Shown: positions 44,769-54,564 of the stretch, in pieces
Layout: each line of letters starts with the position of its first letter
How positions within the stretch are numbered: the stretch's first letter is position 1
Assembly (NCBI GenBank): GCA_963736235.1
Contig: CAVTOR010000031.1
Coordinates: forward strand, 990,740-1,054,739
Direction of reading: 5' to 3'
DNA: 64,000 nucleotides
Source: CAVORB01 sp963736235
Lineage (GTDB): Bacteria; Pseudomonadota; Gammaproteobacteria; Chromatiales; Chromatiaceae
Made by a program: the position numbers and the translations under genes
The notes under the pieces: model-generated
Seen by the model: only the letters and a program-made list of their open reading frames with translations
Told to the model about the DNA's origin: nothing
The model's database searches: none

Positions 44769-47150
44769 ATGGTGTTGAACTACCGTGGGCCGTCGACGAC
44801 CGCCGCAGGCGTGAAACTCCGCAATCAGATTCTGTTGTTCCTGCTCGCCTTCGGGCTGGCGCCGCTGGTTCTGGCGGTCGTGATCAACCTGCCACTGGTG
44901 CTCGAGCGCACCGCCCTCTTTTACCAGCGGGCCTATCTGCAGAACCTGCGCGCGGATTTCCGAGACCTCGACCAGCATCTGGCCAGCCGCCACGAGATGA
45001 TCCGGCTGCTCGGCAAACTCCCGGAGCCAAGTCTGATTCTGGGCGAGCACGAGGACGAAGACCAGGTTGATCTCGCGCGCGCGCGCTACACCGGCTGGAT
45101 CAACCAGATCCTGGCCGACCAAAGCGACATCATCCAGATCCTGTTCATCGATCTCGACGGCCATGAGGGCTTCTGGCTCGAGCGCGACAGCAGCACCCTG
45201 CGCTGGCACCCGACCCCCGAGATGCCAGAGCACCCGAGCCCGCAACTGCTCGATGCGGGATTGCGCATGCAGCCGGGAGGCGTGCTGGTCAGCCGCATCC
45301 GCGTCGATACCCTCGCCGGAATCGAAGATCCGCGAAAGCTGATGACGCTCAATCTCGTCAGCACCATTGGTGATCCCAAGGGCAAGCTGATGGGTCTGGT
45401 AGTGATGACCATCGATGTCGGCGGCCTCGCCCAGTCCTACCGCGACACCCTCTGGGTGAACAACAACGGCAGTTATCTGCGTCCCGGCGAGCCGATCAGC
45501 GACGAGCCGGAGGCCTTCGCCGACTTCCCGGGCCTCGCGGACATCTTCTCCGAGGGGAAGCTGGCCCTGTGGGAGAGCGAACAGGGGCAGCAGCTGCTGT
45601 GGGTGCCGATGTTCCTCACCGAGGACTCCTTGCCCCTGTGGGTGGCCCGCCCGGTCGATCCGTCTCCCCTCAAGAGCTTCCGCAACGCCCTGATCCTGCG
45701 CGTGGGAAGCATCGTGCTGCTCCTGATTATCGCGGTCATGATCATGGCACGCTTCTTCGCCGCCCGCGCCGAGCATTTCGGCCAGGAACTGACCAGGGGC
45801 CTGGGCCGTGTGCTGCGCGATGGCCGGGGTATACAGTTTTCCTGGCACGGTCCGCGCGAGGTGCGGGAGCTCGGCGAGCAGCTGACCGAGCTGTCCGAAA
45901 CCCACGCCGAGCACCTGCGCGCGGCGCGCGACCATACGCGCGAGCTGGAGCAGTCCAACCGCTACAAGTCGGAATTTCTGGCCAATGTCAGCCACGAGCT
46001 GCGCACGCCCCTGAACTCCATCCTGCTGCTGTCGAAGATGCTGGCCGACCGGCAATCCGGGCTCTCGGCGGACCAGCAGCGCCAAGCGCAAGTGATTCAC
46101 GAGGCCGGTCGTGACCTGCGCACCATGATCGACAACATCCTGGACATCTCCCGCATCGAAGCGGGCCAAGTCACTCTCAACCTGGAGTGGATCGAGCTCC
46201 GTCCCCTCGCCGTGGAGCTCATCGAGCTGGTATCCCCCCAGTTCGCGGACAAGGGCCTGACCCTGCAGCTCGAAGCGGCCGGAGACGAAGAGGAGGCCAT
46301 CTACAGTGACCGGGACAAGGTGCGCCAGATCCTCAAGAACTTCCTGTCCAACGCGGCAAAGTTCACGGCCAGGGGGGGCGTTACGCTGGGCATGGGGCGC
46401 GCGCCTGACGGACGCTGCCCTGTCGCCATCACCGTCACCGACACCGGCATCGGCATCCCGGCGGACAAGCAGGACGTGATCTTCGAGGCCTTCCAGCAGG
46501 CCGACGGCTCCACCCGCCGCCGCTACGGCGGTACCGGGCTGGGCCTTTCTATCAGCCGTGAGCTCGCCCGCCTGCTCGGCGGCAAGATCACGGTGGAGAG
46601 CAGCGAGGGAAAGGGCTCCCGCTTCACCCTGATGCTGCCGGTCGAGTTTGACGGCAGCCATCTGGATGCCGTCCAGATCGTGCACGAGCAAGGACAGGAC
46701 TCCGAGTGGGAGGAGGCGGTTCTTGATCCGGCGACGCAGACGACCTTCGCCGGGCTCTGGATCTTGCTGGTCGAGCGGGACGTTGAGAGCCTGGTCAGCG
46801 AGACCGCGTTGCTGGAGTCATTCGGTCCGCGCGTGCTGACCGCGGCCGACGCCGACGAGGCGCTCGAGACGTTGCAGGACGAAGGGACCTGCTCCCTCGT
46901 GCTGCTGGCCACGCAGGTGTCGGCGGAGAATACCTGTGATACGATCCGGTTAATTCATAACGATGAGCGCTTCCGGGAGCTTCCTGTGATTGTCGCCGGA
47001 AGCGCGGAAGACGCGGCGCAAAGCGAACGCTTCGTGATAGCCGGCGCCGACGGATTCCTCGCCAAACCGGTGGATCGCGAAAAGCTCGAGCCCGTGCTGG
47101 CGAAAATCCTGGGGGCGCCGGTCGAGAACAGACAGCGGCAAACGGCATGA
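44769..47150 (+). CDS. Hybrid histidine kinase with degenerate receiver
   Basis: 793 residues. Two membrane helices (about 20-42 and 310-335) enclose a long periplasmic dCache-like sensor; HAMP-like linker (about 336-390); HisKA with His409 in NVSHELRTPLNS; HATPase (FLSNAAKFT, DTGIGIP, GTGLGLSIS); and a C-terminal receiver-like domain (about 660-785). In that domain the phospho-acceptor Asp is Ala714 (VLLATQVS) and the acidic pocket is weakened (VERD), though the Lys of AKPVD is kept. The stop overlaps the next gene, a free receiver-PAS protein with an intact Asp, which may be the true phospho-acceptor. The start could also be GTG 44811. Confidence 0.9.
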   Translation: MVLNYRGPSTTAAGVKLRNQILLFLLAFGLAPLVLAVVINLPLVLERTALFYQRAYLQNLRADFRDLDQHLASRHEMIRLLGKLPEPSLILGEHEDEDQVDLARARYTGWINQILADQSDIIQILFIDLDGHEGFWLERDSSTLRWHPTPEMPEHPSPQLLDAGLRMQPGGVLVSRIRVDTLAGIEDPRKLMTLNLVSTIGDPKGKLMGLVVMTIDVGGLAQSYRDTLWVNNNGSYLRPGEPISDEPEAFADFPGLADIFSEGKLALWESEQGQQLLWVPMFLTEDSLPLWVARPVDPSPLKSFRNALILRVGSIVLLLIIAVMIMARFFAARAEHFGQELTRGLGRVLRDGRGIQFSWHGPREVRELGEQLTELSETHAEHLRAARDHTRELEQSNRYKSEFLANVSHELRTPLNSILLLSKMLADRQSGLSADQQRQAQVIHEAGRDLRTMIDNILDISRIEAGQVTLNLEWIELRPLAVELIELVSPQFADKGLTLQLEAAGDEEEAIYSDRDKVRQILKNFLSNAAKFTARGGVTLGMGRAPDGRCPVAITVTDTGIGIPADKQDVIFEAFQQADGSTRRRYGGTGLGLSISRELARLLGGKITVESSEGKGSRFTLMLPVEFDGSHLDAVQIVHEQGQDSEWEEAVLDPATQTTFAGLWILLVERDVESLVSETALLESFGPRVLTAADADEALETLQDEGTCSLVLLATQVSAENTCDTIRLIHNDERFRELPVIVAGSAEDAAQSERFVIAGADGFLAKPVDREKLEPVLAKILGAPVENRQRQTA

Positions 47151-48028
47151 ATCGCTACTCCGGATTCAAACTCCTCATCGTCGACGACCACGCCCACAAT
47201 CTCTTCACCCTGCGGACGCTGATCGAGAAGCACATGGAGGTCGCCGTGCTCGAGGCGACCTCCGGTCAGAGCGCGATCGACCTCACGCTGCAGCATCCCG
47301 ACATCGACCTCATCATCCTCGACGTGCAGATGCCGGAGATGGACGGCTTCCAGACCGCATCCCTGCTCAAGCGCCGAAAGCGCACCCGCGACATCCCCAT
47401 CATCTTCCTCACCGCCGCCTTCAAGTCGGAAGAGTTCCAGCAGCGCGGCTACGCCGTCGGCGCGGTGGACTACCTGCTCAAGCCGATCGAGGACAACCAG
47501 CTGATCAACAAGATCAGCACCTACTTCCGGCTGATCGAGAAAGAGCGGGCGCTCAACAAGGTACTGGAAGAAAAGGTCGCCGAACGCACCGCACAGCTGG
47601 CCCAGGCGAACCAGTACCTGGAGAACATCATCACCTACATGGGGGAGGCCCTGCTGGTCCTTACGCCGACGGGCGAGATCAAGATGGCCAATCCCACCGC
47701 CTGCCGCATGCTCGACTACAGCGCGAAGGATCTGCTCGGGATGTCCATCGGCGACGTCTTCGAGGAAGAGGGGGACGAGCAGGCCGGCGCCTTCATGGGC
47801 ATCTGGCTCGAGGCCCTGATTCGGACCGGGGCTCTGAGCAAGATCGATGCGCGTTTCATCGCCAAGGACGGGCGACGGGTCCCCATCCTGTTCTCGCGTA
47901 CCGCCGTGAAAGACCAGGGCGGAAAAATCAAAGACATCATCTGCATCGCCAAGGACATGACCGGCTACGCGCGCGTAGACGGCGATGCGGAACCGGACGT
48001 GCGCCGCCGCGCCCAAGAGATATCCTAG
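47147..48028 (+). CDS. Response regulator with PAS domain
   Basis: 293 residues. Receiver (about 7-125) with Asp59 in IILDVQMPEMDG and Lys in LKPIED; a coiled coil (about 130-155); PAS domain (about 158-275, ENIITYMGEALLVLTPTGEI). No DNA-binding or enzymatic output follows, so it probably signals by protein contact. ATGA overlap with the hybrid kinase and a ten-base gap to an ArsR-type gene indicate one operon. Confidence 0.88.
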   Translation: MNRYSGFKLLIVDDHAHNLFTLRTLIEKHMEVAVLEATSGQSAIDLTLQHPDIDLIILDVQMPEMDGFQTASLLKRRKRTRDIPIIFLTAAFKSEEFQQRGYAVGAVDYLLKPIEDNQLINKISTYFRLIEKERALNKVLEEKVAERTAQLAQANQYLENIITYMGEALLVLTPTGEIKMANPTACRMLDYSAKDLLGMSIGDVFEEEGDEQAGAFMGIWLEALIRTGALSKIDARFIAKDGRRVPILFSRTAVKDQGGKIKDIICIAKDMTGYARVDGDAEPDVRRRAQEIS

Positions 48029-48037
48029 GAGCTGTCC

Positions 48038-48373
48038 ATGAACGATCCCGACCTGACCGACCTGCCGGAAGAAGAAGTCACCGCGCTCACTGCCAACGCC
48101 CTCAAGGCCATGGCCCATCCCCTGCGCTGGAAGATCCTGTGCTCACTCGGGGATCGCGAGCTCTCCGTGGGCGAGATCGTGGAGCGCACCGGCACCTCCC
48201 AGAGCAACATCTCCCAGCATCTCGAGCAGTTGCGCAACAAGAACATCGTGGTTGCCCGCAAGGAGGCGAACCGCATCTACTACCGGATTCGCAACCATCA
48301 ACTGCTGGACCTGATCGGAATCATGCGGGACGTGCTGTGTCCCGCCAATCTGGATGACCGCTACCCACGCTGA
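48038..48373 (+). CDS. ArsR family winged-helix transcriptional regulator
   Basis: 111 residues. Winged HTH: KAMAHPLRWKILCSLGDREL, then VGEIVERTGTSQSNISQHLE and VVARKEANRIYYRI. It lacks the ELCVCD-type metal Cys pair of classic ArsR, so it may sense something else or serve as output for the upstream signalling pair. GGAGC lies upstream of the ATG. Ten bases after the response regulator, likely the same operon. Confidence 0.88.
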   Translation: MNDPDLTDLPEEEVTALTANALKAMAHPLRWKILCSLGDRELSVGEIVERTGTSQSNISQHLEQLRNKNIVVARKEANRIYYRIRNHQLLDLIGIMRDVLCPANLDDRYPR

Positions 48374-48384
48374 TCCGCCGCGGT

Positions 48385-49569
48385 TCAAGCCTCTGGCAGG
48401 AGCGCGCGCACCAGGTTGACCCAGTAGCGCACGCCGACCGGAATCACCGCATCATTGAAGTCATAGCCCGGATTGTGCAGCGAGCAAGCATGGACGCCCT
48501 CGGTGCCGTTACCGAGCATCACATAGGCCCCGGGACAGCCGGCGAGCATCCAGCCGAAGTCCTCGGCGCCCATGGTCGGCGGCAGGTCCCGCAGGACTCG
48601 GGCCGTCCCGACCGTCCGCTCCATGGCCGCCAGGGCGGCCGCGGTCTCCCGCTCGGTGTTCACCGTGGCGCGGTAGCGGCGCTGGTAGTCGATCTCGACC
48701 TCCACCCCGTGGGCGGCGGCGACGCCCTCCGCGATCCGCCGCAAGCCGTCCTCGAGCTCCTGCCGCACGTCTTCACGGAAGCTGCGCACCGTGCCCGCCA
48801 GCTCTGCGGTCTGCGGGATCACGTTGAGCGTGTGACCGGCGTTGATCCGGGTCACGCTGACCACCGCCGACGCCAGCGGATCCGTGTCGCGGCTCACCAG
48901 CGTCTGCCAGGCCAAGATAATCTGCGCAGCGGCTACGATGGCATCGCGTGCCATATGGGGATAGGCGGCATGGCCGCCGACACCCGTGAGCCGAAGATCG
49001 AAGAAATCCGCCGCCGCCATCACGGGCCCGGCGCGCGCGCCCATAGACCCCGCGGGCAGCCCGGGCCAATTGTGCAGTCCGAACACCGCCTGCATCGGGA
49101 AGCGTTCGAACAACCCCTGGTCCACCATCAGCTTGCCGCCCGCCAGGTTCTCCTCCGCCGGCTGAAAGATGAAGTGGACGGTGCCGCGAAAACCTCCCCG
49201 CTCGGCGAGATATCGTGCCGCGCCGAGCAGCATGGTGGTGTGGCCATCGTGGCCGCAGGCATGCATGCGCCCGGCGTTGCGGGAGCAGTAAGCCAGCCCC
49301 GTGCGCTCTTGCAGCTCGAGGGCGTCCATGTCTGCCCGCAAGCCAATCGCCGGTCCCTCTCCGCGGGTCAGGGTACCCACGACGCCGGTCTTCGCCAGCC
49401 CTCGATCCACGGCGAGCCCCATGGCCTCGAGCCGAACGGCAACCAGCGACGAGGTGCGCTCCTCCGCGAAGCCAATCTCGGGGTGAGCGTGCAAATCGTG
49501 CCGAAGCCTCACCAGCTCGGCGCAAAGCTGTTCGAGAAAGGGTTCGTCTACCATCTCAGTATCGTGCAC
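48385..49569 (-). CDS. M20 family amidohydrolase (hippurate hydrolase type)
   Basis: 394 residues. Metallopeptidase core with HACGHDGHTTMLLGAA, IFQPAEE, and a dimerisation lid (about 185-300, GVGGHAAYPHMARDAIVAAA), ending MGAEDFGWMLAGCPGAY. Matches the HipO/AbgA/ILR1-like group that hydrolyses N-acyl amino acids. GTG 49569 has GGGAG upstream; the ATG at 49554 is an alternative. Convergent with the ArsR operon. Confidence 0.9.
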   Translation of the reverse strand: MHDTEMVDEPFLEQLCAELVRLRHDLHAHPEIGFAEERTSSLVAVRLEAMGLAVDRGLAKTGVVGTLTRGEGPAIGLRADMDALELQERTGLAYCSRNAGRMHACGHDGHTTMLLGAARYLAERGGFRGTVHFIFQPAEENLAGGKLMVDQGLFERFPMQAVFGLHNWPGLPAGSMGARAGPVMAAADFFDLRLTGVGGHAAYPHMARDAIVAAAQIILAWQTLVSRDTDPLASAVVSVTRINAGHTLNVIPQTAELAGTVRSFREDVRQELEDGLRRIAEGVAAAHGVEVEIDYQRRYRATVNTERETAAALAAMERTVGTARVLRDLPPTMGAEDFGWMLAGCPGAYVMLGNGTEGVHACSLHNPGYDFNDAVIPVGVRYWVNLVRALLPEA

Positions 49570-49748
49570 CCTGCCGCTCCCATGCCGTCCGCTCGGGACA
49601 AAACGCTAGCGCAATCGTACATCGACCAGGGTGAGGTCTGCGCGCTGCGGCGCCGGCCGGTTACAGGCGCGCGTTGAGTTGCCGCCGGTGGCAAGGGATG
49701 AGGATAATCCCAGGTCTATTCACATCGTGCCGAAAGAGGAGAGCCTCG

Positions 49749-49988
49749 ATGCAACAACCCGAATGTCCCAAGAAGGGCCCTTACACCCTGGAGCTCCAGG
49801 CCGGCACCCACTGGTGGTGCAGCTGCGGGCGCTCCAAGAATCAGCCGTTCTGCGATGGCTCGCACCAGGGTACCGAATTCCAGCCCCTGGAGGTCAAGCT
49901 CGAGCAACCCGGGAAGGTATGGCTTTGCGGCTGCAAGCGCAGCGGCAGGAAGCCGATGTGCGACGGCACGCACAAGCAGCTGATCTGA
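49749..49988 (+). CDS. CDGSH iron-sulfur domain protein
   Basis: 79 residues with two CDGSH motifs: CSCGRSKNQPFCDGSH at about 24-39 and CGCKRSGRKPMCDGTH at about 60-75. Each binds a 2Fe-2S cluster with three Cys and one His. Bacterial tandem members are small soluble Fe-S or redox proteins of unsettled role. GAGGAG seven bases before ATG 49749. A strong hairpin follows. Confidence 0.93.
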   Translation: MQQPECPKKGPYTLELQAGTHWWCSCGRSKNQPFCDGSHQGTEFQPLEVKLEQPGKVWLCGCKRSGRKPMCDGTHKQLI

Positions 49989-50018
49989 CGACCGCGACGC
50001 GATCGCAGGCGGCGAAAA

Positions 50019-50048
50019 CCGAAACGGGGCCCGAGGGCCCCGTTTCGG
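50019..50048. terminator. Bidirectional terminator hairpin
   Basis: CCGAAACGGGGCCC and GGGCCCCGTTTCGG, interrupted by GAG, form a near-perfect 13-14-bp stem between the convergent CDGSH and amtB genes. There is no long T-run, but the stem is very stable on both strands. Confidence 0.7.
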
Positions 50049-50066
50049 CTCCGGATTCCAGTCTCC

Positions 50067-51335
<1,269 letters not shown>

Positions 51336-51426
51336 GGGTGGGAACCTCCATTTCGATACAACAGGATGGGGAAGAAGCGGATGCGGGGAAGCGGCGACCG
51401 GCAGACGCCGGCCGCCGCGGCGCGGA

Positions 51427-52740
51427 CTAGATGATGTAGCCGCGCTCGTCGTGCAGGGCGAGGTCGAGACCCTCGGTCTCCTGCTCCTCGGTGACGCGCA
51501 GACCGATGGCGAGATCGATGAGCTTCAGCAGGATGTAGCTGACGATGCCGCCATAGACCAGGGTGCCGACGACCGAGATGAACTGCACCCAGACCTGAGC
51601 GCCGATGGTGACGCCTTCCTCCAGTCCGGCGCCGCCCAGGCTGGCATCGGCGAACACGCCGGTCAGAATGGCGCCGACGATGCCCGCAACGCCGTGCACG
51701 CCCCAGACGTCAAGCGAGTCATCGTAGCCGAGGGCGCGCTTGACCTTGGTCGAGGCGATGAAGGCGAACAGGGCACCGGCGAAGCCGATGGCGATCGCGC
51801 CCATCGGACCCGCGGTGCCGGATGCCGGCGTGATGGCCACCAGACCGGCGACGGCGCCGGTGGCGATGCCCAGCACCGAGGGCTTGCCGTGGTTCACCCA
51901 CTCCGCGAACATCCAGGTCAGGGCCGCCGTAGCGGTCGCAAGCTGGGTGACCGTCATCGCCATGCCGGCCGTGCCGTCCGCCGCGAGCTCGGACCCGGCA
52001 TTGAAGCCGAACCAGCCCACCCACAGCATCGAGGCGCCGATCACCGTGAACGACAGGTTGTGCGGGGGCATCGCGGTAGTGGGGTAGCCCTTGCGCTTGC
52101 CCAGCACCAGGGCCGCCATCAGGGCCGCCACGCCGGCGTTGATATGCACCACGGTGCCACCGGCGAAGTCCAGCGCGCCCATGTCCGCAATCCAGCCGCC
52201 GCCCCAGACCCAGTGCCAGATCGGCACGTAGACCAGCGTGAGCCACAGGGCCATGAACCAGATCATGGCGGAGAACTTCATGCGCTCGGCGAACGCGCCG
52301 ACGATCAGCGCCGGGGTGATGATGGCGAAGGTCATCTGGAAGGTCATGAACACGGACTCGGGGATGGTCCCGGAGAGGGCGTCCACCGTTACGCCGGACA
52401 GGAACAGCTTGTCCAGACCGCCGATCCACTGGTTGAGCGCGCCGCCATCGGTGGAGGCCAGACTGTAGCCGTAGATCGCCCACAGGAGACTCATCAGGGC
52501 GGTGAGGGCGAAGCACTGCATCAGCACCGACAGGACGTTCTTCGCGCGCACCAGGCCAGCATAGAACAGCGACAGGCCTGGGATGGTCATGAACAGCACC
52601 AGCGCCGTGGCCGTGATCATCCACGCGGTGTCGCCGCTGTTGAGAACCGCCTCCTCTTCCGCAAAGGCAAGCGCGGGCGCCAGCGTCAGCAGGCCCGCCA
52701 TGAACGACGGCATTCGCCGCCCGATAGCAAAACTTCTCAT
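51427..52740 (-). CDS. amtB: Ammonium transporter (second copy, with signal peptide)
   Basis: 437 residues. A cleavable signal peptide (about 1-27, ending ALAFA) precedes the 11-helix Amt core, as in E. coli AmtB. PGLSLFYAGLVRAKN, GGTVVHINAGVAAL (first pore His), GWFGFNAGSE, and VWGVHGVAGIVGA (second His) are present; the C-terminal tail TEEQETEGLDLALHDERGY is the GlnK-binding segment. Start 52740 has GGGAGA eight bases upstream. It is 23 bases after glnK. Diverged from the neighbouring amtB. Confidence 0.95.
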   Translation of the reverse strand: MRSFAIGRRMPSFMAGLLTLAPALAFAEEEAVLNSGDTAWMITATALVLFMTIPGLSLFYAGLVRAKNVLSVLMQCFALTALMSLLWAIYGYSLASTDGGALNQWIGGLDKLFLSGVTVDALSGTIPESVFMTFQMTFAIITPALIVGAFAERMKFSAMIWFMALWLTLVYVPIWHWVWGGGWIADMGALDFAGGTVVHINAGVAALMAALVLGKRKGYPTTAMPPHNLSFTVIGASMLWVGWFGFNAGSELAADGTAGMAMTVTQLATATAALTWMFAEWVNHGKPSVLGIATGAVAGLVAITPASGTAGPMGAIAIGFAGALFAFIASTKVKRALGYDDSLDVWGVHGVAGIVGAILTGVFADASLGGAGLEEGVTIGAQVWVQFISVVGTLVYGGIVSYILLKLIDLAIGLRVTEEQETEGLDLALHDERGYII

Positions 52741-52763
52741 CGTTTCGATCTCCCGTGTTTTGG

Positions 52764-53102
52764 TCACAGTGCGTCCGGACCGGTCTCGCCGGTGCGAATA
52801 CGGATGACCTGACCCAGGTCGAAGACGAAGATCTTGCCGTCGCCGATCTTGCCGGTGCGGGCGGCACCGGAGATGGCCTCGATGACCTTGTCGGCCATGC
52901 CGTCATCCACGGCGATTTCGATCTTGATCTTGGGCAGGAAGTCGACGACGTATTCGGCGCCGCGGTAGAGCTCGGTATGGCCCTTCTGACGTCCGAAGCC
53001 CTTGACCTCGATGACGGTGATGCCGGAGACGCCGATGTCGCCCAAGGCCTCGCGCACGTCGTCGAGCTTGAAGGGTTTGATGATGGCTGCGATCAATTTC
53101 AT
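52764..53102 (-). CDS. glnK: Nitrogen regulatory protein P-II (GlnK)
   Basis: 112 residues. PII signature: T-loop with Tyr51 uridylylation site in GHTELYRGAEY, and the C-terminal GKIGDGKIFVFDL ATP/2-oxoglutarate-binding block. It senses nitrogen and energy status and plugs the AmtB pore when unmodified. Lies between torF and amtB; the genes share direction with short gaps, consistent with a single sigma-54 transcript. Confidence 0.97.
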   Translation of the reverse strand: MKLIAAIIKPFKLDDVREALGDIGVSGITVIEVKGFGRQKGHTELYRGAEYVVDFLPKIKIEIAVDDGMADKVIEAISGAARTGKIGDGKIFVFDLGQVIRIRTGETGPDAL

Positions 53103-53178
53103 GTTCGGAAACTCCTGAAGCGGCCGGGGCTCCCCGCCCCGGCCCGTTGATTCATCGCTAGAGTGGATACCCGGAGCC

Positions 53179-53949
53179 CTAGAATTCCTTGTTCCAGGCC
53201 ACCCAGAACTTGGGGTCGGTGTCGTAGCCGACGTCCTGATCGCCGTTGTTCTGGTCCCAGTTCAGGCTGAAGGTGCCGAAGTCGCCGGCCGACTTGCTGA
53301 TCGAGGCGCCGTAGTGCCAGTAGTCGGCGCTTTCGGTCGCGATACCGACGACGTTACCCGCCGGGTCGAGCACCACGCCGGTCGCAACCTCGTCATTACG
53401 GAAGTCGTAGTAGCCGGCACGGGCACTGAAGCTCAGGCCGAAGGGCAACTCGCCGTACTCGAAGCCACCGTAGTAGTAGAGGTCGCCGTCGTCGAACAGG
53501 CCGTCGTCGTTCTCTCCATAAACGGTGTAGGCCAAACCCAGCGTGAACCATTTCCAGGTCCCGCTGGCGCCGATCTCGGCAAAGTCGGAGTCGCGGCCAT
53601 CCGGGTAGGCGTAGTAGATGGCGTTGATGTCGTAGCTGAAGTCGTCGTTGATCGAACCGCCGAAGCCGCCGTACAGATCGAGCTCGTAGTTTGGATCGCC
53701 ACCGCCAAAATCGACATTGGACACCCAGGTGCCGGCGTAGAACCCACTCTCGTGGGCATAGTCCAGGCCACCAGAGACCGCCGGGTCATCCAGCGTTTGG
53801 CTGACGCCGCGCCAGATGTAGTTGGACGCAACGCCGATATTGGCGCTGACGGAATGGGGGGAGTCCGCCAGGGCAAGGCTCATGCTGCCCAGGGATGCGG
53901 ACATCAGGGCGGCCGCGCCGCAGGCAATGACAATCGGTTTTGCTTTCAT
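53179..53949 (-). CDS. TorF family putative porin
   Basis: 256 residues. Signal peptide (about 1-28, ending LALA), then a beta-barrel with the TorF hallmarks SANIGVASNYIWRGVSQT, SGGLDYAHESGFYAGTW, ELDLYGGF and a C-terminal WVAWNKEF ending in Phe. Such outer-membrane proteins commonly lead glnK-amtB operons and probably admit small nitrogenous solutes. First gene of the operon, about 85 bases after the predicted sigma-54 start. Confidence 0.9.
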   Translation of the reverse strand: MKAKPIVIACGAAALMSASLGSMSLALADSPHSVSANIGVASNYIWRGVSQTLDDPAVSGGLDYAHESGFYAGTWVSNVDFGGGDPNYELDLYGGFGGSINDDFSYDINAIYYAYPDGRDSDFAEIGASGTWKWFTLGLAYTVYGENDDGLFDDGDLYYYGGFEYGELPFGLSFSARAGYYDFRNDEVATGVVLDPAGNVVGIATESADYWHYGASISKSAGDFGTFSLNWDQNNGDQDVGYDTDPKFWVAWNKEF

Positions 53950-54044
53950 GGTCTTCGAACCTCTCGGAGAAGGGGAGTGAGTCGTAATCGGTCGTCACGT
54001 TGGGCACCGCAACGGCGGTACCGGATCATGGGTGACAAGCCTTA

Positions 54045-54060
54045 AGCAGGACGCATGCCA
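54045..54060 (-). promoter_or_regulatory. Sigma-54 promoter of the torF-glnK-amtB operon
   Basis: Minus strand TGGCATGCGTCCTGCT: GG and GC are separated by exactly ten bases, with a good -24 and a slightly weak -12 (CTGC instead of TTGC). Predicted start near 54034, giving an 85-base leader before torF. Confidence 0.7.
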
Positions 54061-54168
54061 AAGTTGGCTTGTACCGAAAACACAACGGTTTCGGGCTCAT
54101 GTGACGTCAGAACAACAGGGGTCGCGCACCACGATCGCCCAACGGACCTGCCGCTGAGGGCCCCCGAC

Positions 54169-54183
54169 GCACCAAGTCGGTGC
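54169..54183 (-). promoter_or_regulatory. NtrC binding site for the nitrogen operon
   Basis: GCACCAAGTCGGTGC, a perfect GCAC-N7-GTGC dyad, about 140 bases upstream of the predicted sigma-54 start. A half-matching GCAC-N7-GCCC lies closer at 54126-54140. The pair fits a typical NtrC enhancer. Confidence 0.7.
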
Positions 54184-54261
54184 GCCATTCCCGAAAAGAC
54201 TCGTGGCGGATACGGGCCTATAATGTCGCGCAGGAGACAACAGCCCCATTGGACCTCCCCC

Positions 54262-54564
54262 ATGCTCGATCCGAAGCATCTCGACGACCTCACCCGGCGC
54301 CTCGCGGGAAGCCTGCCGCGGGGGTTGCAGGCGTTGCAGGAAGACATCGGCCGCAATCTGCGCGCGACCCTCGAGTCCGGGCTCGCCAAGCTCGATCTGG
54401 TCACCCGCGAGGAGTTCGACGTCCAGGCCGCGGTCCTGGCCCGCACCCGAGAAAAGCTCACCCGGCTCGAGGCCGAGGTGGCGAGACTGGAACGCGCGCT
54501 GAATGTCGGCGCCGCCGCAAAGAAGAAATCGACCGCGCGCAAGACTCCCGCCAAGCCCACTTGA
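54262..54564 (+). CDS. ubiK: Ubiquinone biosynthesis accessory factor UbiK
   Basis: 100 residues. The N-terminal amphipathic half contains DDLTRRLAGSLPRGLQALQ; then KLDLVTREEFDVQAAVLART and a C-terminal coiled coil (KLTRLEAEVARLERAL), the typical UbiK/BMFP layout, ending in a Lys/Ala-rich tail. UbiK works with UbiJ in the aerobic ubiquinone complex. The last codon and stop overlap the comM start (TTGA). The ribosome binding site is weak. Confidence 0.88.
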   Translation: MLDPKHLDDLTRRLAGSLPRGLQALQEDIGRNLRATLESGLAKLDLVTREEFDVQAAVLARTREKLTRLEAEVARLERALNVGAAAKKKSTARKTPAKPT

